A stretch of 64,000 bases of DNA from Bacteriovorax sp. MedPE-SWde (lineage in GTDB: Bacteria > Bdellovibrionota > Bacteriovoracia > Bacteriovoracales > Bacteriovoracaceae). The stretch's first letter is position 1. Each line of letters begins with the position of its first letter. A program made the translations under genes and the position numbers. Positions 44,447 through 53,800 of the stretch are shown here, piece by piece. The stretch covers positions 248,001 to 312,000 of the forward strand of contig MPCU01000002.1 of the NCBI GenBank assembly GCA_001874305.1, in the 5' to 3' direction. The notes below the pieces were generated by a model. It saw only the letters and a list, made by a program, of their open reading frames with translations, was not told the origin of the DNA and made no database searches.

Positions 44447-45061
44447 ATGAACGATACACTAATAATTGGAGTTGCGGGTGGAAGTGGTTCAGGAAAAACT
44501 ACTTTTGCCTCACGTTTACAGGATTTGATTGGCCCTGAGAACTGTGGAGTTGTCGGACAAGATAGCTACTATATCGACCAATCGAATCGTTTTGACCATG
44601 ATGGTGGATCGGTTAATTTTGATCACCCAAATTCCCTCGACTTTAACCTTATGGGAGAGCACCTCTCATATATAAAGCAAGGGCAGGATATAGAAATACC
44701 TATTTATGATTTTGCGACTCATTCGAGAAAGGAAGAGACCCTTCTCTTTACTCCAAAAAGAATCGTATTCGTTGATGGTATTTTAATCTTTTCACAAGAT
44801 CCTGTTTTAGCACAGCTCGACCATAAACTCTTTATCGATTGTCCAGAAGACTTGAGATTTAGCAGACGACTTAATAGAGATGTCAAAGAGAGAGGAAGAA
44901 CTCCAGAAGGAGTTCAAAACCAATTTCTTAAACAAGTTAAGCCAATGCATGATGAATTTGTAGAACCTTCAAAGAATCATGCTTGTGACATTGTCACGGT
45001 TGATGACTTTGATGAAAAGCTAAAGAAATGGGCAGATTTAATTTCACAAAAATTTCTATAA
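44447..45061 (+). CDS. udk: Uridine kinase
   Basis: 204 residues with P-loop GVAGGSGSGKTTFA, then VVGQDSYYIDQSNRFDHDGGSVNFDHPNSLDF and LFIDCPEDLRFSRRLNRDVKERGR lid region, as in uridine/cytidine kinases. It phosphorylates uridine to UMP with ATP, giving a second entry to the URC route from nucleosides. AGG lies 6 bases before ATG 44447. Last gene of the operon, closed by a strong terminator. Confidence 0.92.
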   Translation: MNDTLIIGVAGGSGSGKTTFASRLQDLIGPENCGVVGQDSYYIDQSNRFDHDGGSVNFDHPNSLDFNLMGEHLSYIKQGQDIEIPIYDFATHSRKEETLLFTPKRIVFVDGILIFSQDPVLAQLDHKLFIDCPEDLRFSRRLNRDVKERGRTPEGVQNQFLKQVKPMHDEFVEPSKNHACDIVTVDDFDEKLKKWADLISQKFL

Positions 45062-45065
45062 TATA

Positions 45066-45091
45066 AAAGAGCTTCGTATGAAGCTCTTTTT
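45066..45091 (+). terminator. Intrinsic terminator of the URC operon
   Basis: Arms 45066-45075 and 45080-45089 form a perfect 10-bp stem with a GTAT loop and end in a T run. It lies 4 bases after the udk stop and separates the operon from the ABC exporter. Confidence 0.85.
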
Positions 45092-45114
45092 GATTCAATA
45101 ACAAGGAAAACAAA

Positions 45115-46890
45115 TTGTCACAAGAATCACCTATAATTGCCCTATGGCAACACTTCACATATAAAAGAGCAAAAGTTATTGAAGCATCTCTATATTCAAT
45201 TTTAAATAAGATCTTCGATATTGCTCCTCCTCTACTTATTGGTCTAGCGGTAGATACAGTAGTTAAGAAAGAGAATTCCTTTATTGCTGATTACGGTGTT
45301 ACAAATCACCTCCATCAGATGTATCTTCTAGGTTTTCTTACTTTTATCATTTGGGCACTTGAATCATTCTTTGAGTTTCTCTTAAAAGTAAGATGGCGCC
45401 ATATTGCTCAAGAGGTTCAACATTCATTAAGAATGGAAACCTACGAGCATCTACAAAATCTCCACATGTCATTTTTTGAGAATCAAAATACTGGAAACCT
45501 GACAACAGTTATGAATGATGATGTCAATCAACTGGAGAGATTCTTAGATGTTGGAGCAAATGAAGTTATCCAACTACTCACAACGGTAATTTCAATCGGG
45601 ACGATTTTCTTCTATATATCACCTACTATTGCATCTCTATCTTTTCTGCCTGTGCCATTTATCCTCTGGGGCTCTTTCTACTTTCAAAGAAGGATTGCTC
45701 CTCGCTATATTGGAGTAAGAGAAGAGGCAGGAATGCTTGCAAGTATGCTAGTAAATAACCTTGCAGGAATGGCAACGATCAAATCCTATGTTGCCCAGGC
45801 CTTTGAAAGAACTCGTTTAGATAAGCAAAGTTCTGCTTATGCTCTATCTAATAAGAAAGCAATTGTACTTTCATCATCATTCTCACCTCTTATTCGAATG
45901 GTTGTTCTTTGCGGTTTCCTCTTCGCACTAGTTCTAGGTGGTATTCATGTATTTGAAGGAAAACTCGAAGTTGGGTCCTACTCAGTTCTTATCTTCTTAG
46001 TCCAAAGGCTACTATGGCCTCTCACAAGACTTGGTGAAACCTTTGATCTCTATCAAAGAGCAATGGCCTCAACAAATAGAGTAATGGATCTCTTAAAGAC
46101 TGAAGTTAAAATTAATGACGGAAGTAAAACTCTTGAAGAAGCAGGCTTTAAAGGAGCAGTCTCTTTTAATAATGTCTCCTTTTCATATGACAACGGTGCA
46201 AATGTTCTCAAAAATATTAATCTCGAGATATCACCAGGTAAAACGGTTGCCCTAGTTGGAACAACAGGATCAGGAAAAAGTACTATCCTAAAGCTACTTC
46301 TTAGGTTCTACGACATTACTGACGGCGAAATACTAATTGATGGCCACAATATAAAAGATCTCGCACAAGATAACCTAAGATCTCTTCTAGGCTTTGTTTC
46401 TCAAGATACATACCTCTTTCATGGAACGGTTCTAGAAAATATTCTCTATGGAAGTTTTGATAAGAATAGAGATGATGTAATCGAGGCCGCAAAAATGGCT
46501 GAGGCCCATGACTTCATAATGTCACTGCCTGACGGTTACAATACGATCGTTGGCGAGAGAGGGCAAAAGCTTTCAGGTGGTCAAAGGCAGAGGATCTCAA
46601 TATCAAGAGCTCTTATTAAGAATCCTCACCTCTTTATCTTTGATGAAGCGACAAGTGCAGTCGACAATGAAACTGAAGCTGCGATTCAGAGATCTCTTGA
46701 GAAAATAACTAAAGAGAGAACCACAATTATGGTTGCCCATAGGCTTTCAACTATTAAGCACGCCGATATGATCTATGTACTAGAAAATGGTGAAGTATTA
46801 GAGAGTGGAAACCATCAAGAGCTGGTTAGTAAAAACGGAATGTACAAAGCTCTATGGCAGGTACAGACTGGATCATTATCTAATAATTAG
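45115..46890 (+). CDS. ABC exporter, fused membrane and ATPase domains
   Basis: 591 residues: six membrane helices (~1-320) then an ABC cassette with GTTGSGKST, LSGGQRQR signature, LFIFDEATSA and the H-loop MVAHRLSTI. This is a half-transporter of the MsbA/LmrA/HMT class that works as a dimer. Substrate cannot be read; lipid, drug or metal conjugate export are all possible. Start is TTG 45115, supported by AAGGA 7 bases upstream and no better codon. It follows the URC terminator, so it has its own promoter. Confidence 0.9.
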   Translation: MSQESPIIALWQHFTYKRAKVIEASLYSILNKIFDIAPPLLIGLAVDTVVKKENSFIADYGVTNHLHQMYLLGFLTFIIWALESFFEFLLKVRWRHIAQEVQHSLRMETYEHLQNLHMSFFENQNTGNLTTVMNDDVNQLERFLDVGANEVIQLLTTVISIGTIFFYISPTIASLSFLPVPFILWGSFYFQRRIAPRYIGVREEAGMLASMLVNNLAGMATIKSYVAQAFERTRLDKQSSAYALSNKKAIVLSSSFSPLIRMVVLCGFLFALVLGGIHVFEGKLEVGSYSVLIFLVQRLLWPLTRLGETFDLYQRAMASTNRVMDLLKTEVKINDGSKTLEEAGFKGAVSFNNVSFSYDNGANVLKNINLEISPGKTVALVGTTGSGKSTILKLLLRFYDITDGEILIDGHNIKDLAQDNLRSLLGFVSQDTYLFHGTVLENILYGSFDKNRDDVIEAAKMAEAHDFIMSLPDGYNTIVGERGQKLSGGQRQRISISRALIKNPHLFIFDEATSAVDNETEAAIQRSLEKITKERTTIMVAHRLSTIKHADMIYVLENGEVLESGNHQELVSKNGMYKALWQVQTGSLSNN

Positions 46891-46915
46891 ATAGGATAAA
46901 CAATTACATTATAAT
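46877..46915 (+). promoter_or_regulatory. Palindrome and -10 box upstream of a small secreted protein
   Basis: TATCTAATAATTAGATA (46877-46893) is a perfect palindrome with a 1-base centre, spanning the exporter's stop codon. A perfect TATAAT lies at 46910-46915; a -35 box at the usual distance would fall within the palindrome, though the match to TTGACA is poor. This layout fits an operator over a promoter. Confidence 0.4.
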
Positions 46916-46926
46916 TTACAGTGACA

Positions 46927-46980
46927 CTCTCCTATCCTATATTCCGTCTAACTTAACGAGATGACATAGAGATAGGAGAG
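46927..46980 (+). promoter_or_regulatory. Leader hairpin sequestering the ribosome binding site
   Basis: CTCTCCTATC (46927-46936) is perfectly complementary to GATAGGAGAG (46971-46980), with 34 bases between. The right arm contains the AGGAG site for ATG 46984. If transcription starts near 46922, as the TATAAT suggests, the hairpin would span almost the whole leader. Confidence 0.5.
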
Positions 46981-46983
46981 ATC

Positions 46984-47343
46984 ATGAAGGCATTACTAAT
47001 AACACTAATTACATTTTCAGCAATAGCTAGTGACGTATGTGGGACAAGCTCTCTATATAAATTAAGAAACGAATCAGACTATAAAGAAGTTCATGCCTCG
47101 AAGGTATTATTCACAGAAAAAGAATTCAATAAAGTTCCTGAGCTAAATGACGGTTTTGAATATGAAAGCTGTAAAGAAGCAATTAAGCGTGTTGACCTAA
47201 AGCACAAAGTAACAGGTGAATTCGTATCACTCTTTTACACAATTGAAGATGAATGTGATGGTGGAAACTCATACGGTGCTGTAATGAACACTGACGGTGA
47301 GTTCTTCGCAACTATCCAAGATAGCTATATTGAGTGTAACTAA
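46984..47343 (+). CDS. Small exported Cys-containing protein, unknown function
   Basis: 119 residues with a signal peptide ending IAS (about residue 15). The mature ~104 residues hold four cysteines (DVCGTSS, ESCKEA, DECDGG, IECN), probably two disulfides, and an acidic C-terminal half. No family recognised. AGGAGAG before ATG 46984 is the right arm of a 10-bp leader hairpin, suggesting post-transcriptional control. Converges on the outer-membrane protein at 47362. Confidence 0.62.
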   Translation: MKALLITLITFSAIASDVCGTSSLYKLRNESDYKEVHASKVLFTEKEFNKVPELNDGFEYESCKEAIKRVDLKHKVTGEFVSLFYTIEDECDGGNSYGAVMNTDGEFFATIQDSYIECN

Positions 47344-47361
47344 GATCTCGTAGCTCTTAGA

Positions 47362-48717
47362 CTAGAATAAGAATTTCAAACTGGAGTAAACAGCATCGTT
47401 TGCACGGTATGCGGCCCAATAAGAAGTATCCTCAGGTGATTTTATAAGCTCCATACCTACATTGAACGATGCTCTATTGAACATACTGTAGTTTACTTCA
47501 GCTTTTAAAATATTATCACGTCTTTCGATATCATACTTCATATCGATCATAACATTGAAGAAGTCATCAAAGTAATAACGAACTCTACCACCAACAGCTC
47601 TTTTCCACTTAACAGTCTCTGAGTAGAAATCATCACTCCCACGATCATTATCTGTTACATTGTGAATGTAGTTTACAGAAAGCATGTATGAGCCTCTGTT
47701 TAAATTTGCTGATGTATGAAAATAACTCTCTTTATCGTAAGCAGGCTTAATTGAGAAATACTCAGATTCAAAAACCTTATTATTTTGTTTAAGTGTTCCA
47801 AGGTCTAGAATGTCGAAGTCTTTTCCAAGTTTAGCATTTGGGTCATTCACATCAAATCCAGCAACCATTCTTACAGAACCAAATCTTTGTCTATACTGAA
47901 GTCCATAAACTGCATGATGATTTACAATTGGGTTTGCTACAACTTCTACTCTTGATAAATCTTCGGCCATATAGGCTTCAGCATTCATTCTAATATTACC
48001 TTCTGGCTTGTATAGAAAGTAAGCTGAGACTTCACTTCTATCTTTATCCCAAGCATAAGCAAGTCTTGCTCCAAGGGACTTCTTTAGAAGAATGTCTCGT
48101 GCAATATCTGGATCATTTAATGAAAAGTGTAATGGAATCTCTTGTCCTTCAATTACTGTTGCCTCAGGTGGAGATCTTACCCACTCAGAGTTACTGCTAA
48201 CTTTTCCATCTTTTATTTCTACAGCTGGGTTTAGAGAAGGTACGTTTAAATAAGAGAAGAAGAAAGACGCTGTTACGTTCGTAGACAGTCTCTTGTCATA
48301 CTGAACTCCGACTAAGCCTTCTTTTTTCTCACCAAGAAGATAGAACCCTTGATTTGAGTTTATATTTGAGAGTAGCCAGTACTCTTCGTTCTCATTCCAA
48401 TTTAAAACTTGCCTACCAACACTTAGTCTACTTTCTCTATCCGTCCACTCCATATAGGCCTCAGGAACAGAGAAATTAAACTTATTTTCATTATTAACAT
48501 ATAGTCTAAAGTCTCCATCAATATGAGACTTTGAATTTAATAGTTCACCATCGGCCACAACACTAATTGCTGTCCAATCGTCGAATTGAGTTTGCTTCTC
48601 AGGACTGTTTAATCTTTGAAATTTCTCATATGAAAAATTACCTGTAATTTCGGCCGCTTGTATTTGAATTGGACCTGCTAAGATCGCAAGAATAGTAAGT
48701 AAATTAGATATTTTCAT
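47362..48717 (-). CDS. Outer-membrane porin-like protein
   Basis: Signal peptide to about residue 22 (IQAAE), then repeated amphipathic strands over ~430 residues ending YRANDAVYSSLKFLF with terminal Phe. SHIDGDFRLYVNNENKFNFSVPEAYMEW and ESRLSVGRQVLNWNENEEYW resemble large outer-membrane channels related to DUF1302 or alginate-export porins, but the match is loose. Substrate unknown. Divergent from the giant lipoprotein gene across 152 bases. Confidence 0.68.
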   Translation of the reverse strand: MKISNLLTILAILAGPIQIQAAEITGNFSYEKFQRLNSPEKQTQFDDWTAISVVADGELLNSKSHIDGDFRLYVNNENKFNFSVPEAYMEWTDRESRLSVGRQVLNWNENEEYWLLSNINSNQGFYLLGEKKEGLVGVQYDKRLSTNVTASFFFSYLNVPSLNPAVEIKDGKVSSNSEWVRSPPEATVIEGQEIPLHFSLNDPDIARDILLKKSLGARLAYAWDKDRSEVSAYFLYKPEGNIRMNAEAYMAEDLSRVEVVANPIVNHHAVYGLQYRQRFGSVRMVAGFDVNDPNAKLGKDFDILDLGTLKQNNKVFESEYFSIKPAYDKESYFHTSANLNRGSYMLSVNYIHNVTDNDRGSDDFYSETVKWKRAVGGRVRYYFDDFFNVMIDMKYDIERRDNILKAEVNYSMFNRASFNVGMELIKSPEDTSYWAAYRANDAVYSSLKFLF

Positions 48718-48869
48718 AAGCCCATTTAAGCAAAAGAAACACGATATTGAAAGTTTTATTAACGCACCGTGTAATTATGACCCACACAGGGCTTTATCCT
48801 TTCCAATTTGCCATAATTTTCCTAAACTCTATAGTGTTAACTAATAAATTTACCGGAGACCAACATAAC

Positions 48870-51800
48870 GTGTTGAAATTGCAGTCAGTCTTAACATTTA
48901 TCCTACTTTCGCTGATGATCACATCTTGTGGTTACCTCGGTGACGCTCCTGTAAAGGATTCTAGGATATTCGTTTCTGACGATTTGGCCGCTGGTTGTAA
49001 GATTGATACTGACAGAATCAAGAATATCTTCGAAGAAATCATTAAAAGAGACCTTGAGTGTGTAAAAACTCAACTAGATAAGTTTAAATTCGTAAGAAGT
49101 GTTGATCCAAACATCTTAACTGAAGCAGATATCCAAAGATTTGTAAGAAAGTTCTTTGATGACTCTGACGATGTCATTGATGGTCTAAACCTTTTATTCC
49201 AACTTAATACTCTTCTACTAAGAGACGAGCCAGGTGTAATGACACGTGGGAATATTGAGCCTTTCTTTGACTTACTTATTATCGTAAACCGCGATGCAGT
49301 TGAAATGATCGACATCATGGACCTTATGAAAGATGAAAAGGACAAAGAGGTCTTTTGGAAGCTTCGTGCAAGACTAGAAAAAGTAATAAAGAGATTTGCA
49401 GATAGTATTAATGGTATTGTTGCTAGCCGTGGAGGTTCAGCACAGAGTATTAATATTGAAGATCTTATTCTTCAGCTAACTAAAGACCTTGATGATTTTG
49501 AACTAGGAAGAGAGCTTCTTAACTCAATACTCTTTGTTAAAAAGTTATTTCTTGGTGGTTCAAGAGAGTTTATCAATACGACAGAAATTTCAAGACTATT
49601 TAAGTTATTCCCAGTTTTTGGAATGAATGTATTTGATGTTTTCCTTCTTAAAGAAGAAGTATTTGAAAAAGAAACTGAATACTATGAGCATATCGCAGAT
49701 AATCTTGAGTTACTAAAGTATCATATCTTTGAGCACCAAAATGAAGAGATTATCCTAAGTATTACTGACCTTGATAGAATCATCGATCAATTTGTTAAAG
49801 ATGAGAAGGAATCAACTCTTCTTAGTATCTTTAGCGATGCAGAAGATACAGCTGATGAGCTTAAAAAGATTATAAGAAGTTTTAAAAGAGATCTTGTAGG
49901 TGGAAACCCAGAGACTTTTACATATCGTGATGTTGAAGTATCACTTGCCTTCCTTAACCTAGGGATAAGATCATTTGAAAAGATTTCGAACCTAACAGAT
50001 ATCCTTGATGGTATAAAAGATAAGACCCTAGAAGAAAAGCTCGTTATTAAGAGAACATTTCTTACTAGCTTCAATGAGCTTTCTCAAAAGGCAAAAGAGC
50101 TAATCGAAGGTAACCAAGACATCCCTACAGAGATGAAACTTCTAAAGTTTATCCAATCTCTTGCAGAGGATACTGACCTCATTAATATTGACCCACAACT
50201 ACTTAACTCTATGTTCTCAATTAAGGTTGCGACAGTAGGTGGAAAAAGAGAGACAGTAACAATGTCTGAGTTACTCAAGGCACTAGATAGAGCTGAAGAC
50301 TTTGCAAAGCTCTACTATGACCTTCAGTACCTTAGTGAAGACTACTTTGACCTGTCGGACAAAGTTAAATTCTCATTCTTTGAACTTCAAATTGAGGGTC
50401 TCAAAGGACTTCTTCTTGAAGATTCAGAAGTTGAGAATGTTATCACGGTGGCAGACGTTAATATCATCATTGATCAATTCTTTAACGAGACAGATGAAGA
50501 TAGAGAAAAGGCAGTTCAACTTAAGGCCTTCTTACTAAACTTTAAAGATAATGTTCTTTCTACAGATAAAGATCACTTTAACTTCTCAGAGTTACAAGCA
50601 ACTGTTGACTTTGCTCTTCTAGGGTTTAAAGCGCTTGTATTTACAACTTTCCATGAAGATCTAAAAAAGAAGGTTGATGCAGGTGAAGAAGATAAGAGAA
50701 TCGCAAAAATTAAGTATCAGCAAGAATTTGCAAAACTTATCGCATTCCTTAAAACAATACTTGATAATGACAAATTCTTAGAAAAAGAAATTGATCTCTA
50801 TAACTTTGTAGATGAGCTTAGAAATTCGACATTAGTATTAGATGTTGAAGTAGACCTTATCCTTTCAGGACTAAACTTTAAGTCACTAGTACTTGGTGGT
50901 GAAAACAATACTCTTAGAAAAGAAGAGCTACTCTATACAGTTTCAGTATCGTCTAAGATTTCTTCGATGCTATTTGACCTTACTTTTAATGAGCTCGACA
51001 AACTAGAGCCTAAGAAAGAACTATTCAAACTTATCCTTGATAATCTCCACAATGCTAGAGATATCATGCCACCGACATATGGTAAGAAAGTATTCTTCAA
51101 TGTTAAAGATGGTTTAAAATTTGGTGATGAGCTTATCAAATTTATTAATAAGAAATCAGAGAACCCAAAAGATGAATCTGAATTGGTTATGCCAAGTAAC
51201 TTTAAGAGAACAGTTATAGACTTCTCTGAGAGATACCTAGACCCAACAGGAAGAGCTAACCTATCTTATGGATCACCTTGTCGTCCAGACCCTGCTAATC
51301 CAGGAAAGTACATCTGCTCACAAGAAGATCCACCAAATAGTGAAGAAATTGACCTTGAGGTCACTAGTGTTAACTTCAATAAACTTTTAGATATTGCAGA
51401 TGGTGCAATTCAAGCTCTATATTTTGGTGAAGTAACTTTTGACCACTTCGAAGAAAAACTACTTGATCCGAAGCCAGTAAAAATAGACTTCTACCCTAAC
51501 CTACCAGAATATGCTGATATTGATGATAAGCATATGATTGGTCTTAAGAAGTCTTTCTCACATATTGCTTATAAGTTTAGATACTTTAGAAATGGTGATA
51601 ACTACTCGACGTATCAGAGAAATATCATTAGAAATAGAGAAGGTTTCACTTCACTTGTTCTCATGAGACACGTTCTTGTTCATGCTCTCTACGCTTATGG
51701 CCCAGAAGGTTTCACAGGAGACCCTACAACGGCCAAGGGAATTGAGATCCACCACGTACAAGAGCTACTAGTTGGAATCAAATCTGTACTAGAAGAAATT

Positions 51801-52706
51801 GATCTGTGGACATCTAACTTTGAGACATTTGGTCAAAATATTTTACTTCTTGCCGATCTATTCCAGGCAAGATCAAATGGTGACCTTTTTATCAACTTAG
51901 ACGAAGCGAGTGAGTTTGTAGAGTTACTATTTACTTCGGCAACGCTAAGTACAGCAATGATAGATACTCTCTCTGCAAAATGTGAGACGACTCTAAATGA
52001 AGATGGAAAACAACAAGTTAATACAAATTGTGTAAGAAAGAATTTCTTTAGTGCTCTATTTGATGACTTAAAATTACAGAAATACTTCCCTAGGCTTTAT
52101 AAGTATAAGCAATCATCATCTAATAAAGAAATGATTGATTATATAAAAGGAGTTGAGGGATTTGCTAGAGATGTTCCTAGTCTTGACCAGCCTTGGGAGA
52201 AAAGAGATTTCTCTCTCGTTCTAGCAGCAATGATTAATATTGAATCTACATTTTTAAGATTTGATACATACTATGACAATGTACTAGATTTTAATGAGCT
52301 ATTAAGTGCTCTTAAGGTCTACAAGAATGCGATCATTATGCTCGCAAAACTAGAAGGAAGTAATAAGAAACTAGCAAGAACAGTGTTCTTCTACATGGTT
52401 AAATATATGAAGGCACCATCACCAGTTACGGTATGGTCTTTAGATAAGATTTTTAAAGCACACTTTAAGAAAATAAAAGCAAAGAGAATTAATATTGGTA
52501 TTCTTCTTTTCTACTTAGTTAATAACGCTGAGGAATCAAAAGAAAAGTCTAATAAGAATATGGACTCTCCAAATCTATCGGACCTTGGTCCGGGCTTAGC
52601 AGACTTCTTCGACGCTCTTGCACACAAGACAGGACAAGAAATTGAAAGACTTGCAAAGAGTGTGCAGAACATGTACCAGAATGCCATGAACTTCCTAGGT
52701 TTCTAA
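48870..52706 (+). CDS. Giant repeat lipoprotein, unknown function
   Basis: About 1278 residues from GTG 48870 (GGAG 11 bases upstream). A signal ends in lipobox LMITSC with lipidated Cys20. The body is almost wholly helical and built from at least eleven degenerate units of ~40-110 residues. Each contains a turn like FLGG....I[ST]..E[IL] followed by a Leu-rich helix: examples begin near residues 222, 338, 449, 558, 670 and 994. The turn resembles an EF-hand loop without most calcium ligands. A Cys-containing segment (~800-815) breaks the pattern. No known family recognised. The NYN gene follows 14 bases later. Confidence 0.75.
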   Translation: MLKLQSVLTFILLSLMITSCGYLGDAPVKDSRIFVSDDLAAGCKIDTDRIKNIFEEIIKRDLECVKTQLDKFKFVRSVDPNILTEADIQRFVRKFFDDSDDVIDGLNLLFQLNTLLLRDEPGVMTRGNIEPFFDLLIIVNRDAVEMIDIMDLMKDEKDKEVFWKLRARLEKVIKRFADSINGIVASRGGSAQSINIEDLILQLTKDLDDFELGRELLNSILFVKKLFLGGSREFINTTEISRLFKLFPVFGMNVFDVFLLKEEVFEKETEYYEHIADNLELLKYHIFEHQNEEIILSITDLDRIIDQFVKDEKESTLLSIFSDAEDTADELKKIIRSFKRDLVGGNPETFTYRDVEVSLAFLNLGIRSFEKISNLTDILDGIKDKTLEEKLVIKRTFLTSFNELSQKAKELIEGNQDIPTEMKLLKFIQSLAEDTDLINIDPQLLNSMFSIKVATVGGKRETVTMSELLKALDRAEDFAKLYYDLQYLSEDYFDLSDKVKFSFFELQIEGLKGLLLEDSEVENVITVADVNIIIDQFFNETDEDREKAVQLKAFLLNFKDNVLSTDKDHFNFSELQATVDFALLGFKALVFTTFHEDLKKKVDAGEEDKRIAKIKYQQEFAKLIAFLKTILDNDKFLEKEIDLYNFVDELRNSTLVLDVEVDLILSGLNFKSLVLGGENNTLRKEELLYTVSVSSKISSMLFDLTFNELDKLEPKKELFKLILDNLHNARDIMPPTYGKKVFFNVKDGLKFGDELIKFINKKSENPKDESELVMPSNFKRTVIDFSERYLDPTGRANLSYGSPCRPDPANPGKYICSQEDPPNSEEIDLEVTSVNFNKLLDIADGAIQALYFGEVTFDHFEEKLLDPKPVKIDFYPNLPEYADIDDKHMIGLKKSFSHIAYKFRYFRNGDNYSTYQRNIIRNREGFTSLVLMRHVLVHALYAYGPEGFTGDPTTAKGIEIHHVQELLVGIKSVLEEIDLWTSNFETFGQNILLLADLFQARSNGDLFINLDEASEFVELLFTSATLSTAMIDTLSAKCETTLNEDGKQQVNTNCVRKNFFSALFDDLKLQKYFPRLYKYKQSSSNKEMIDYIKGVEGFARDVPSLDQPWEKRDFSLVLAAMINIESTFLRFDTYYDNVLDFNELLSALKVYKNAIIMLAKLEGSNKKLARTVFFYMVKYMKAPSPVTVWSLDKIFKAHFKKIKAKRINIGILLFYLVNNAEESKEKSNKNMDSPNLSDLGPGLADFFDALAHKTGQEIERLAKSVQNMYQNAMNFLGF

Positions 52707-52714
52707 TACCAGGA
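52693..52714 (+). promoter_or_regulatory. Small hairpin linking lipoprotein stop and NYN ribosome binding site
   Basis: TCCT-A-GGT (52693-52700) pairs with ACCAGGA (52708-52714) with one bulged A. It encloses the lipoprotein's TAA in the loop and includes part of the AGGAG for ATG 52721. It may couple translation of the two genes, or be chance. Confidence 0.25.
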
Positions 52715-52720
52715 GAAAAA

Positions 52721-53272
52721 ATGATTGAAATTAACATAAACCAAACTGTCGCGATTCTTGTCGACGGCAATAATATTGAACGAAGCATTCATAATCTTAC
52801 TCAAAATAAGAATACGATGATTAACTTTGATACACTTATTCCAAACCTACTAGATGAGAGAGGTCTCAACAGACTAATCTATTTTAGAGAGGGAAAGAAT
52901 ATATCTTCAAAGCTTACGGAAAGACTACATAACCACTACTATGGTTCTGTTATCCCTTGTCACAAAAGCGCTGATATTCCATTAACAATTAAGGCCATGC
53001 AGCTTGCAAGTAAGGTTGATACGATTGTTATTCTATCAGGTGACTCTGACTATATAGAGCTCGTCAGACATCTTAAATCAGAAGGAGTAAGAGTTGAGAT
53101 TGCCTCAATCCCAGAAACTACTTCGGGGATGTTAATTGATGAGTGTGACTTCTATCATGCAATCACAGAAGATGATTGGTTTGAGCTTGCACCACAAAGA
53201 ACACAAAAAACCCAAAGGCCAAAGCCACAAAAGACTAAGAAGCCCAATCGTCCATCAAATAAGAAGTCTTAA
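52721..53272 (+). CDS. NYN-domain (LabA/DUF88) RNase-like protein
   Basis: Residues 1-145 form a PIN-like NYN domain: VAILVDGNNIERSIHN with the first catalytic Asp, DTIVILSGDSDYIELVRHLKSEGVRVEIAS with the DSD acidic motif, and LIDECDFYHAI. The last ~30 residues are a Lys/Pro/Gln tail, probably binding nucleic acid. Family members are predicted or proven ribonucleases. AGGAG precedes ATG 52721. Overlaps the convergent NUDIX gene by 18 bases. Confidence 0.88.
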   Translation: MIEININQTVAILVDGNNIERSIHNLTQNKNTMINFDTLIPNLLDERGLNRLIYFREGKNISSKLTERLHNHYYGSVIPCHKSADIPLTIKAMQLASKVDTIVILSGDSDYIELVRHLKSEGVRVEIASIPETTSGMLIDECDFYHAITEDDWFELAPQRTQKTQRPKPQKTKKPNRPSNKKS

Positions 53273-53791
53273 GTATTTTAAAAGAGATAGAAGAGATAGA
53301 GAGTGATCAATACGATTGCCCTCTATCAATTCACTTATCTTAGATTTATCAATTCTTTCTAATTCTATTTCTTCAAGTGGATCAAAGGACTGTTGACCTG
53401 AGTCTTTACAGTTATCTGCGAGATAAACATGACAAGTATTTGTCATAAAGGCCGGATTAACTTTAACCTTACCAAGGTCTTTCCAGTCATTACTTATATA
53501 ACCAGTTTCTTCTTCCAGCTCTCTTTTTGCCGCAGCTAATGGGTCCTCACCTCTTTCAATTGCACCAGCAGGTGTCTCAAGAGTGATTTCATCAGCCCCG
53601 TGTCGATACTGCTTAACAAGTATAAGCTGTCCCTCTTCAGAGATTGCTACAACATTGACCCAGTCAAGACAGGATACAATATCAAAGACACCAGACTTAT
53701 CGCCATCAGGTGAAGTAGATTCGATCGTCTCATATTTAAAAACATGAGCTCTCATTATTTCTTTTCTATTTTTAGTCGACCACTTTTTCAT
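53255..53791 (-). CDS. NUDIX hydrolase, ADP-ribose pyrophosphatase-like
   Basis: 178 residues with a complete Nudix box GAIERGEDPLAAAKRELEEETGY, preceded by KQYRHGADEITLETPAG and followed by FMTNTCHVYLADNC, a pattern of ADP-sugar pyrophosphatases. AAGGT lies 6 bases before ATG 53791. Last gene of a five-gene operon starting at 58266, 9 bases after its neighbour. Substrate is probably a nucleoside diphosphate linked to a sugar. Confidence 0.88.
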   Translation of the reverse strand: MKKWSTKNRKEIMRAHVFKYETIESTSPDGDKSGVFDIVSCLDWVNVVAISEEGQLILVKQYRHGADEITLETPAGAIERGEDPLAAAKRELEEETGYISNDWKDLGKVKVNPAFMTNTCHVYLADNCKDSGQQSFDPLEEIELERIDKSKISELIEGNRIDHSLSLLSLLKYLRLLI

Positions 53792-53800
53792 AATACGACC

